NCBI GenBank assembly: GCA_946615965.1 | Contig: CAMOIC010000032.1 | Span: 1 to 16,398 of the forward strand | Direction of reading: 5' to 3' | Source: UBA3700 sp002372775 | GTDB lineage: Bacteria > Bacillota > Clostridia > Christensenellales > UBA3700 | DNA length: 16,398 nucleotides | In this document: positions 1 through 6,020 of the stretch, in pieces | How positions within the stretch are numbered: the first letter of the stretch is position 1 | Layout: each line of letters starts with the position of its first letter | Made by a program: the position numbers and the translations under genes | Notes under the pieces: model-generated | The model's database searches: none | What the model was told of the DNA's origin: nothing | What the model saw: only the letters and a program-made list of their open reading frames with translations

Positions 1-150
1 TTTGATTTCGATATAGAAAAAGCAAAAGAGAGAATTTTAAAATTAAATCCTAATGCAGAGATATTCCCAATTAGCGCGAAAACTGGTGAAGGAATTGATG
101 CCTGGGTTGATTGGTGTCGCCGCCAAGTTAAAGAATGGCAAAGTAAATAG
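1..150 (+). CDS. hypB: Hydrogenase nickel-incorporation GTPase HypB, C-terminal fragment
   Basis: Open from the first base of the window to TAG at 148-150; only the last 49 residues are present. The fragment contains SAKTGEGIDAW, which matches the G5 region (SAK) of SIMIBI-class P-loop GTPases, and ends with a Trp/Arg-rich helix (DAWVDWCRRQVKEW) as HypB proteins do. HypB is the GTPase that, with HypA, delivers nickel to [NiFe]-hydrogenase precursors and other nickel enzymes. The assignment is supported by hypA lying in the same apparent operon, after one intervening gene. The next gene starts 23 bases downstream, so co-transcription is likely. The nickel-binding and Walker motifs lie upstream of the window and cannot be checked. 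Confidence 0.85.
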   Translation, partial: FDFDIEKAKERILKLNPNAEIFPISAKTGEGIDAWVDWCRRQVKEWQSK

Positions 151-160
151 ATTATATGAT

Positions 161-167
161 AAGGAGG
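161..167 (+). promoter_or_regulatory. Ribosome binding site that sets the flavoprotein start
   Basis: AAGGAGG is a near-perfect Shine-Dalgarno sequence placed 6 bases before ATG at 174. An in-frame ATG at 156 would put this site inside the coding sequence (MIRRKP then MDKF), so 174 is the likely start and 156 is rejected. Confidence 0.9.
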
Positions 168-173
168 AAACCC

Positions 174-3065
174 ATGGATAAGTTTAATGAATTTTATGAC
201 TCATTCGGTAAAAAAGCACCTCACTATGCAGACACACAACCTATGAAGAAGGTGCAAAAGTTAGGTAAAAAGATTACCGATGTTTTCGATCACAAATTAT
301 CGCCAAAGGCTCTACCAACAACAGCTCCTGAATATTGGGGTATTGCTGGTGTAGTCACAGAGGAGATGGCAGATGTATGTCTTAAGATGAAAGTAAGACA
401 TCATTATTCATTTGATCAAATGTGCAAAATGAATAAGATACCTAACACAAAAGAGGATAGAGAAAAGTTTGAAGAGTTCCTTATGAAAATGGCTCGTGTA
501 GGTATTCTTGAATTCGATTATGGTAATCACTATACACATGACCATAAGGGTGTAGATAAAGAATATGACCATCCAGAAGAAAATGCTAAGCCAGATCCAG
601 CACAAAGAAGATGGACTCTTCCAATCTTCGTTCCAGGTTCTGCTGAAGTATTAAACATGCATACTGATCAAGTAGAAGCACACCCAGAATTATCTTCATT
701 CTTTGAAAGAATGACATATGTCCCACTAGCAGGTATTACAAACATGGTACCACCAGGTGGTGCAGGTGTAGGTATGCACGTTATTCCAGTTGAAAAAGCT
801 ATTGAAATGGAAAACCAAACTGTAAACCTAGAGAAATTATCTTATTGGTTAAAGAAATACGAAGGCCATATCGGTGTAGGTATTTGTTCATGTAGATATT
901 CTCGTGAAAAGTTAGGTGAAGGTTGTGGTGACGACTATGATGGTTGGTGTATCGGTGTAGGCGACTTTGCTGATTATTGTCGTGAAACAGGTATGGGTCA
1001 TGATATTACATATGATGAAGCCATGGAAATTTTAAAGAAGGCTGAAACATTAGGTTATGTTCACCAAATTACAAATATTGATGGTGAGGATAAGATCTTC
1101 GGTATCTGTAACTGTAATGTTAAGATTTGTAATGCGTTAAGAACATCTATGATGTTTAATACTCCAAACTTATCTAGATCAGCATTCACTGCTAAAGTTG
1201 AACCAGAAAACTGCGTAGCTTGTGGAAAGTGCGTAGAAGTATGTCCAGCAGGTGCAGTAAAACTTGGTCAAAAGCTTTGTACAAAAGATGGCCCAGTTAA
1301 ATATCCAAAGATTGAACTTCCAACACATGCTCCATTCTCTTGGGGTGAAGAGCATTGGCGTCCAAATTATAGAGATGAAAACGCTGAGAACTGTTACGAT
1401 ACAGGTACAGCTCCATGTAAGACAGCATGCCCAGCGCATATTGCTATTCAAGGTTATTTAAAACTTGCTAATCAAGGTAGATATAAAGAAGCTCTAAGAT
1501 TAATTAAGAAAGATAATCCATTCCCAGCAGTTTGCGGACGTATTTGTAATAAGCGTTGTGAAGATGCTTGTACAAGAGGCGTTGTAGATAAGGCTATTAA
1601 TATCGATGAAGTAAAGAAATTCATTGCTGAACAAGACTTACATGCAAAGACAAGATTTGTTCCTGAAATTGAAATGCCAGCATCTCCATGTGCTGTTCAT
1701 CCAAAGACTCAATTTGATGAAAAGATTGCTATTATTGGTGCAGGCCCAGCTGGTCTATCTGCAGCTTATTATTTGGCAATAAAAGGATACAAGCCAACAG
1801 TTTTCGATAAAAACGCATTGCCTGGTGGTATGTTAACATATGGCATTCCATCGTTCAAATTAGAGAAAGATGTAGTTGCTGCTGAAATCGATATCTTAAG
1901 AGAACTTGGTGTTGAATTTAAGTGCAATACAGAAGTTGGTAAGGATGTAACAATCCCTGAATTAAGAAAGCAAGGATATAAAGCATTCTATGTTGCTATT
2001 GGTTGCCAAGGTGGTAGATTACCAGGCGTTCCAAATGATAATGCAAAGAATACTTATATTGCTGTAGATTTCTTAAAGCACGCTATTGAGAATAATGATC
2101 AAAAGATGGCTGGTGATGTAGTAGTTGTCGGTGGTGGTAACGTTGCTATCGACTGTGCAAGAACAGCTCATAGATTCGGTGCTAAGAATGTAACAATGGT
2201 TTGCCTAGAATCTAGAGAAACAATGCCAGCATCTGTTGTAGAGATTCAAGAAGCTGAAGAAGAAGGCGTAGTAATGAATCCGGGTTGGGGACCAAAAGAA
2301 TTAAAGGTTAACGACAAGGGTGAAGTTACAGAAATTGTATTTAAGAAGTGCGTATCTACAATTGATCCTGAAACAAAGAGATTTAATCCAAAATATGATG
2401 AAAACGAAACAATTACTATTAAAGCAGATCACGTTGTATTTGCTATTGGTCAAGCAATTGTTTGGGGCGATATGTTAAAGGGTACTAAGGTTGAGTTCTG
2501 GCATGGTAATTATCCAGTAGCAGATAAGTTAACTCACCAAACAGCAGAGCCAGATATCTTCGTTGGCGGTGATGTATTTACAGGACCTAAGTTCGTCATT
2601 GATGCTATTGCTCAAGGTCATATGGATGCAGATTCACTTCATAGATTCGTTCAACCAGGAACTTCTATGACAATTGGTAAGGATAAGAGAGAATTCAAGG
2701 AATTAGATAAGAATAATATCGTTCTTCCTGAATATGATAAGGCTCAAAGAACAGTACCTGCTGTTGATCCTTCAATTGATGGAAAGAATTCATTTAAAGA
2801 TAATAGATTATGCTTAACAGAAGAACAAGTTAAGACTGAAACAGCACGTTGCTTATCTTGCGGTGCTTCAGTTGTAGATCCTAATAGATGTATCGGTTGC
2901 GGATTATGTACAACAAAGTGCGAATTCGATGCTATTCATTTACATAGAGATCATCCAGAATGCACAAAGATGGTTAACTCTGATGATAAGTTTAAGTATA
3001 TTCTTCCATTTGCACTAAAAGAATCTGTAAAGATGATTTTCAAGAAAAAGAAGAAAGAGGATTAA
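174..3065 (+). CDS. Multi-cluster Fe-S/FAD pyridine nucleotide oxidoreductase, GltD/NfnB-like core with extra N-terminal domain
   Basis: 963 residues from ATG 174. Domains in order: an N-terminal region (about 1-345) with a cysteine set C238xC240R, C251, C259, C269 and C312NC314...C319, resembling the CxCR...CNC pattern of Fe-S proteins encoded beside anaerobic oxidoreductases; a ferredoxin motif C347xxCxxCxxxCP; a GltD-type Fe-S domain (C415xxxC419P, C454xxxCxxxCxxxC466); an FAD Rossmann motif GAGPAG at 522-527; an NAD(P)-binding motif GGGNVA at 653-658; the FAD-closing stretch GGDVFTGP; and a C-terminal ferredoxin motif C906xxCxxCxxxC916, preceded by a CxxC near 893. The core resembles the small subunit of glutamate synthase and NfnB/SudA, which pass electrons between NAD(P)H and Fe-S partners. 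No glutamate synthase large subunit is present. It sits between hypB and hypA, 3 bases before hypA, so a role in hydrogen- or nickel-enzyme-linked electron transfer is inferred. Substrate unknown. Expected cytoplasmic: no signal peptide or membrane span seen. Confidence 0.85.
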   Translation: MDKFNEFYDSFGKKAPHYADTQPMKKVQKLGKKITDVFDHKLSPKALPTTAPEYWGIAGVVTEEMADVCLKMKVRHHYSFDQMCKMNKIPNTKEDREKFEEFLMKMARVGILEFDYGNHYTHDHKGVDKEYDHPEENAKPDPAQRRWTLPIFVPGSAEVLNMHTDQVEAHPELSSFFERMTYVPLAGITNMVPPGGAGVGMHVIPVEKAIEMENQTVNLEKLSYWLKKYEGHIGVGICSCRYSREKLGEGCGDDYDGWCIGVGDFADYCRETGMGHDITYDEAMEILKKAETLGYVHQITNIDGEDKIFGICNCNVKICNALRTSMMFNTPNLSRSAFTAKVEPENCVACGKCVEVCPAGAVKLGQKLCTKDGPVKYPKIELPTHAPFSWGEEHWRPNYRDENAENCYDTGTAPCKTACPAHIAIQGYLKLANQGRYKEALRLIKKDNPFPAVCGRICNKRCEDACTRGVVDKAINIDEVKKFIAEQDLHAKTRFVPEIEMPASPCAVHPKTQFDEKIAIIGAGPAGLSAAYYLAIKGYKPTVFDKNALPGGMLTYGIPSFKLEKDVVAAEIDILRELGVEFKCNTEVGKDVTIPELRKQGYKAFYVAIGCQGGRLPGVPNDNAKNTYIAVDFLKHAIENNDQKMAGDVVVVGGGNVAIDCARTAHRFGAKNVTMVCLESRETMPASVVEIQEAEEEGVVMNPGWGPKELKVNDKGEVTEIVFKKCVSTIDPETKRFNPKYDENETITIKADHVVFAIGQAIVWGDMLKGTKVEFWHGNYPVADKLTHQTAEPDIFVGGDVFTGPKFVIDAIAQGHMDADSLHRFVQPGTSMTIGKDKREFKELDKNNIVLPEYDKAQRTVPAVDPSIDGKNSFKDNRLCLTEEQVKTETARCLSCGASVVDPNRCIGCGLCTTKCEFDAIHLHRDHPECTKMVNSDDKFKYILPFALKESVKMIFKKKKKED

Positions 3066-3068
3066 TTA

Positions 3069-3419
3069 ATGCATGAACTAGGAGTAACTTTCCATGTATT
3101 AAAACACGTGGAAGATATAGCTAAAGCCAATAATGTTAAAAAAGTAGATGCTGTTACATTGCAGCTTGGAGAAGTTAGTACTGTAATACCATATATGCTT
3201 CAAGATTGTTGGAAATGGGCTGTAAAAAAATCCGAAATACTAAATGGATGTAAGCTTGAGATAGAAACAATCCCTGCTATAACATATTGCGAGGATTGCC
3301 ACGGAGAATATGAGACGGTTAAATATAAAAAGATATGTCCGTATTGTGGCAGTGAGCATACGTATCTGAAACAGGGTAATGAGTTCATAATCAAGGACAT
3401 TCAGATATACGAAGATTAA
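3069..3419 (+). CDS. hypA: Hydrogenase nickel metallochaperone HypA
   Basis: 116 residues, the usual HypA length. The N-terminus is MHE, giving the conserved nickel ligand His2 and Glu3, which fixes the start at 3069. The zinc site is two CxxC pairs, C74xxC77 and C90xxC93. HypA binds nickel and zinc and works with the GTPase HypB to load nickel into [NiFe]-hydrogenases or other nickel enzymes. It begins 3 bases after the flavoprotein stop and is followed by a hairpin terminator, so it ends an operon hypB-flavoprotein-hypA. No hypC, hypD, hypE or hypF and no hydrogenase subunits lie in the window, so the target nickel enzyme cannot be named. Confidence 0.95.
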   Translation: MHELGVTFHVLKHVEDIAKANNVKKVDAVTLQLGEVSTVIPYMLQDCWKWAVKKSEILNGCKLEIETIPAITYCEDCHGEYETVKYKKICPYCGSEHTYLKQGNEFIIKDIQIYED

Positions 3420-3434
3420 TTAGTAACGAAAAAG

Positions 3435-3463
3435 ATTGCAGTCTGATAAAGGCTGCAATTTTT
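3435..3463 (+). terminator. Rho-independent terminator after hypA
   Basis: Arms ATTGCAG (3435-3441) and CTGCAAT (3453-3459) form a 7-bp stem with an 11-base loop, followed by a T run to 3463. It closes the hypB-flavoprotein-hypA operon and separates it from the bioY promoter. Confidence 0.8.
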
Positions 3464-3475
3464 ACTGTTAACCAT

Positions 3476-3504
3476 TTGACATATTGTTAACCAATCTATA
3501 TAAT
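3476..3504 (+). promoter_or_regulatory. bioY promoter, consensus sigma-A type
   Basis: TTGACA at 3476-3481, a 17-base spacer, and TATAAT at 3499-3504: a perfect match to the vegetative consensus in both boxes. The predicted transcript start is near 3511, giving a short leader of about 25 bases before ATG 3536. The BirA-type operator covers the spacer, the -10 box and the likely start site. Confidence 0.9.
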
Positions 3505-3516
3505 TTGGTTGACAAT
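3483..3516 (+). promoter_or_regulatory. BirA-type biotin operator
   Basis: ATTGTTAACC (3483-3492) and GGTTGACAAT (3507-3516) form an inverted repeat with a 14-base spacer and one mismatched position. This matches the known Firmicute BirA operator pattern (TTGTTAACC, 14-16 bases, GGTTAACAA). It overlaps the -10 box, so biotin-loaded BirA would block transcription of bioY. Further half-sites lie outside it at 3466-3473 and 3527-3534 (see findings). No birA gene is in the window. Confidence 0.88.
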
Positions 3517-3535
3517 TAAACGAGAAGGTTAACAA

Positions 3536-4168
3536 ATGGATAAACAAAGAACAAAATTTGCAGCAATAGATTTAACAAAGATAGCTATATTTACAGCACT
3601 TATGGTAGTAGGTGCTTTTATTAAGATTCCATTCCCAGCAGTTCCACTTACATTCCAAACTGTATTCTGTATTCTTGCAGGATTAATGCTTGGCTGGAAA
3701 AAGGGAAGTATTGCAATGCTTATATATCTTATTATGGGATTAATAGGCATTCCTGTATTTACAGCAGGAGGCGGTGTTGCATACGTAGTAAAACCATCAT
3801 TTGGTTATATTATAGGTTTTATATTAGGAGCACTTGTAGCTGGCATTGTCAGAGGCAAAAATGAAAAGATATCTATATATAGATATTTATTAGCATCGCT
3901 TGCCGGAGTTGTTGCTAATTATGTTATAGGAATTATTTATTTTATTATCGTATGGAAGGTTAATGAATACCCAGAACTTGGATCTGCCATTGTTTCATAT
4001 AATCTTATCTATATACCAAAAGATTTAATATTATGTGCCTTAGCTGCTGTTGTTGCTTGGAAGGTAACTTCAATGGTTGCAAGAATTGGTTTAGGTAAGA
4101 ATAATGAGGAAAAACAAAAGCTTATAGAAAGTGAAGATAATAAAGACGATTCTAATATAAATATATAG
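3536..4168 (+). CDS. bioY: Biotin transporter BioY, ECF-type substrate-binding subunit
   Basis: 210 residues, hydrophobic, with about six membrane spans. Family features include IPFPAVPLTFQT (residues 31-42), typical of the BioY P-x-PVP-T-QT segment, and GIPVF...GGG...P..GYIIGF (71-94). BioY binds biotin in the membrane and works alone or with an ECF energy-coupling module (A, A' and T subunits), which is not encoded here. The start at 3536 has a GAGAAGG ribosome site 7 bases upstream. Residues from about 187 form a charged cytoplasmic tail rich in Asn, Asp, Glu and Lys. Control by biotin is strongly suggested by the BirA-type operator over its promoter. No terminator is seen after the stop, so read-through into the next gene is possible. 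Confidence 0.95.
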   Translation: MDKQRTKFAAIDLTKIAIFTALMVVGAFIKIPFPAVPLTFQTVFCILAGLMLGWKKGSIAMLIYLIMGLIGIPVFTAGGGVAYVVKPSFGYIIGFILGALVAGIVRGKNEKISIYRYLLASLAGVVANYVIGIIYFIIVWKVNEYPELGSAIVSYNLIYIPKDLILCALAAVVAWKVTSMVARIGLGKNNEEKQKLIESEDNKDDSNINI

Positions 4169-4183
4169 TACATATAATTTTGC

Positions 4184-4229
4184 TTTACAAATTCCACGCT
4201 ATGTTGTTATAAATATACGCGTGGAATTT
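4184..4229 (+). promoter_or_regulatory. FNT gene promoter with perfect inverted repeat
   Basis: A plausible promoter is TTTACA (4184-4189), an 18-base spacer, and TATAAA (4208-4213). A perfect 11-bp inverted repeat, AAATTCCACGC (4189-4199) and GCGTGGAATTT (4219-4229), has a 19-base gap that contains the -10 box, placing one arm in the spacer and the other at the likely transcript start. This is the geometry of a repressor operator. In read-through RNA from bioY the same repeat would form a hairpin that hides GUGGAA, the only weak ribosome site for ATG 4236. I do not recognise the motif. Confidence 0.65.
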
Positions 4230-4235
4230 ACGATT

Positions 4236-4904
4236 ATGAAGAAATATTTGATGATTTTTATAAGTGCTATAGTATCAGGTTTTTTAATCTGTATTGGTGC
4301 TACAGTTTATTTATCAATGCTTGCAGGTGGTCATGGTGATTATCTTGCTAAGATATGTGGAGCATTGTTCTTTACTTTAGGATTATTTGCAATAATTCAT
4401 TTTAATACATGGTTATATACAGGAAAGGTTGGATATCTTTTAGATAAAGATTATAAATATTTCCTAGACTTATTAGTTTGCGTATTTGGCAATATTATGG
4501 GTGCTATTGGACTTGCTGCTTTAATAGGAACAACAAGAATTGGCACAACATTAAATGAACAAGCTTTGACATTAGTAGAGCAAAAGCAAGCTGATTCTTG
4601 GTATTCAATTTTAATACTAGCAATCATGTGTGGCGTTATGATCTACATCTCAGTTAAGGGACACCAAGTTGTTGAATATCCAATAGGTAAAGTTGTTATA
4701 TGCTTCTTAGCAATTGCTATATTCATCTTATGCGGATTTGAGCACGTTGTAGCTAATGCTGCGTATTATACATATGCTAAAGTTGCTAACTGGAAAGCAG
4801 TAGGATACTTTGCATTAATGGCTTTAGGTAATGGTATAGGAGCTGTTGCTTTTGATGGATTATTAAAGTTAGTTCATATCCTATCTGAAAATCAAAAACA
4901 ATAA
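4236..4904 (+). CDS. Formate/nitrite transporter (FNT) family channel, short form
   Basis: 222 residues from ATG 4236. The family's key segment is GFEHVVANAAYY (167-178), matching the FNT motif GFEHSxANM with the conserved channel histidine (H170), Glu169 and Asn174. The segment HFNTWLYTGK (55-64) corresponds to the FNT loop that is usually ELFTGN-like. Six membrane spans are visible at about 5-29, 38-62, 76-100, 122-143, 150-167 and 190-213. FNT proteins are pentameric channels for small monovalent anions such as formate, nitrite, hydrosulfide or lactate; the substrate cannot be read from sequence. It is shorter than the usual 250-280 residues, with short tails and loops. A GTG at 4221 would add five residues but lies inside the inverted repeat and lacks a ribosome site, so 4236 is preferred. 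Formate transport would fit the anaerobic, hydrogen-linked context, but this is inference. Confidence 0.87.
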   Translation: MKKYLMIFISAIVSGFLICIGATVYLSMLAGGHGDYLAKICGALFFTLGLFAIIHFNTWLYTGKVGYLLDKDYKYFLDLLVCVFGNIMGAIGLAALIGTTRIGTTLNEQALTLVEQKQADSWYSILILAIMCGVMIYISVKGHQVVEYPIGKVVICFLAIAIFILCGFEHVVANAAYYTYAKVANWKAVGYFALMALGNGIGAVAFDGLLKLVHILSENQKQ

Positions 4905-4930
4905 GAAGTATTGAGTTTTATAGAAGTATA

Positions 4931-4967
4931 AAGGCATTCTAAGTTTTTATAGAATGCCTTATTTTTG
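4931..4967 (+). terminator. Rho-independent terminator after the FNT gene
   Basis: A perfect 11-bp stem, AAGGCATTCTA (4931-4941) with TAGAATGCCTT (4950-4960), loop of 8, then a T-rich tail to 4967. It ends the bioY-FNT transcript. Confidence 0.92.
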
Positions 4968-4971
4968 TAAA

Positions 4972-5001
4972 CAAAAAATCGTGATAGATTCTCTCTATCA
5001 C
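4972..5001 (-). terminator. Rho-independent terminator of the primosome-tRNA operon
   Basis: On the minus strand, the arms GTGATAGA and TCTATCAC (4981-4988 with 4994-5001) form an 8-bp stem with a 5-base loop, followed by GATTTTTTG running down to about 4972. It lies 11 bases past the tRNA CCA end and faces the plus-strand terminator at 4931-4967. Confidence 0.88.
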
Positions 5002-5012
5002 AATTTCAATAA

Positions 5013-5088
5013 TGGAGCTGGCAACGGGATTCGAACCCGTGACCTCGTCATTACCAATGACGTGCGCTACCTACTGTGCCATGTCAGC
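5013..5088 (-). tRNA. tRNA-Thr, anticodon GGT
   Basis: Read on the minus strand from 5088 to 5013, the 76-base cloverleaf has an encoded CCA end (5015-5013), T loop TTCGAAT with a perfect 5-bp stem, anticodon stem CGTCA/TGACG and loop TTGGTAA, giving anticodon GGT for threonine codons ACC and ACT. Two stem positions are A-C mismatches: A5-C68 in the acceptor stem and A12-C23 in the D stem. Otherwise the gene is intact. Its first base directly follows the stop codon of the helicase-loader gene, and a terminator follows its CCA end. An apparent plus-strand ORF beginning MELATGFEP over this region is the classic false translation of a tRNA. Confidence 0.93.
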
Positions 5089-6018
5089 TTATATTTTTCT
5101 TAGATCTTTACCTTTTATATATTTTGGTGCAAAAGAATATCTAGTGTTAGTTAATCTAGATTTAGCTCTCTCTCCATATTTTCCAGAGAACTTTTCAAGT
5201 GTTAAATTTGTTATAACGAAAGTTTTTAAACCTTTTGCTAATCTGCTATCTATTACATTGAACAAATATTCAAGGCCAATAGTGTTTGTAACCTCTGTAC
5301 CTAAATCATCAATGATTAATAGTTGAGAATTAATAGCATTATTGTATGTATCTAAATCTGAAAGTCTATTAAATTGTTTATCTACAAATAAGTTGTTTAT
5401 ATCAAAAGCAGTTGTATAGTAAACAAAATATCCTTTATCTTGTAGGGCATTTGCTGTAGCATACGCTAAAGTTGTTTTACCAACGCCAACTTCACCAGAT
5501 AAGAAAACAACATCCTTATCACTATTGTTGAAGTTTTCTGTCCATTCTTTCATTTTGCTGTATAACTTTTGCATGAATGAAGCTTGTGGGACATCTAAAT
5601 CATCAAATGTATTGCTGTTAAATGATACGCCTTCCGATCTTTTTGGAAGATTACTAATAGATTTCATTAAAGAATGTTGGATACTTTTTCTGCACTCACA
5701 TTCCTTGCCATTTGCATATCCTGTGTCCTTACAATTAGGGCAAGTATAATACATATTTAAATCAATCTTGTTACTCTTAATATATTCAAGTAGTTTCTTT
5801 GAAACTAAAGAAAGCTCTGCAACAATACTAGATGTATCTTTATTTGCTAATTCTAGGTTAGCTTTTTTTGTAATTAATCTATTCTTTTCTTTAATTAGAG
5901 AAGCAAACTCTTCATTTTGCATAGCAATATCAAAACGCTTCTCATAATCGTGTTGAGCGTTTACTTGTCTATCATGATAAATACTATTAATCTTGTTTGC
6001 TATATCTAAGTAATACAT
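5089..6018 (-). CDS. dnaI: Replicative helicase loader, DnaI/DnaC-type AAA+ ATPase
   Basis: 309 residues. An N-terminal helical region is followed by a likely zinc site C93xxC96...C107xC109, as in DnaI. The C-terminal AAA+ domain has Walker A GEVGVGKTT (175-183), Walker B LLIIDDLG (233-240), a sensor-1 TNL (270-272), and YGER (281-284) with a nearby Arg288 as arginine-finger candidates. DnaI loads the replicative DNA helicase onto origin or fork DNA. It lies two bases after the upstream DnaD/DnaB-family gene, matching the dnaB-dnaI pairing known from Bacillus. No strong ribosome site precedes its ATG, which suggests translational coupling to the upstream gene. Its TAA stop directly abuts the first base of tRNA-Thr. 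Confidence 0.9.
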   Translation of the reverse strand: MYYLDIANKINSIYHDRQVNAQHDYEKRFDIAMQNEEFASLIKEKNRLITKKANLELANKDTSSIVAELSLVSKKLLEYIKSNKIDLNMYYTCPNCKDTGYANGKECECRKSIQHSLMKSISNLPKRSEGVSFNSNTFDDLDVPQASFMQKLYSKMKEWTENFNNSDKDVVFLSGEVGVGKTTLAYATANALQDKGYFVYYTTAFDINNLFVDKQFNRLSDLDTYNNAINSQLLIIDDLGTEVTNTIGLEYLFNVIDSRLAKGLKTFVITNLTLEKFSGKYGERAKSRLTNTRYSFAPKYIKGKDLRKI

Positions 6019-6020
6019 AA

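Noticed and set aside
156..173. Upstream ATG at 156 for the flavoprotein
   Set aside because: It would place the strong AAGGAGG ribosome site inside the coding sequence; ATG 174 is correctly spaced from it.
3483..3516. bioY operator as a Rex box (TTGTTAA with TTAACAA)
   Set aside because: The half-site gap is 14 bases, not the 4 of a Rex box, and the gene is biotin uptake; BirA fits.
4189..4229. Inverted repeat as the bioY terminator
   Set aside because: The loop is long (19 bases) and no T run follows the second arm.
4221..4235. GTG start at 4221 for the FNT gene
   Set aside because: It lies inside the inverted repeat, near the predicted transcript start, without a ribosome site; ATG 4236 gives a normal first membrane span.
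5012..5326. Plus-strand ORF beginning MELATGFEPVTSS
   Set aside because: It reads through the antisense of tRNA-Thr and the end of dnaI; this N-terminus is a well-known false translation of tRNA genes, and it has no ribosome site.
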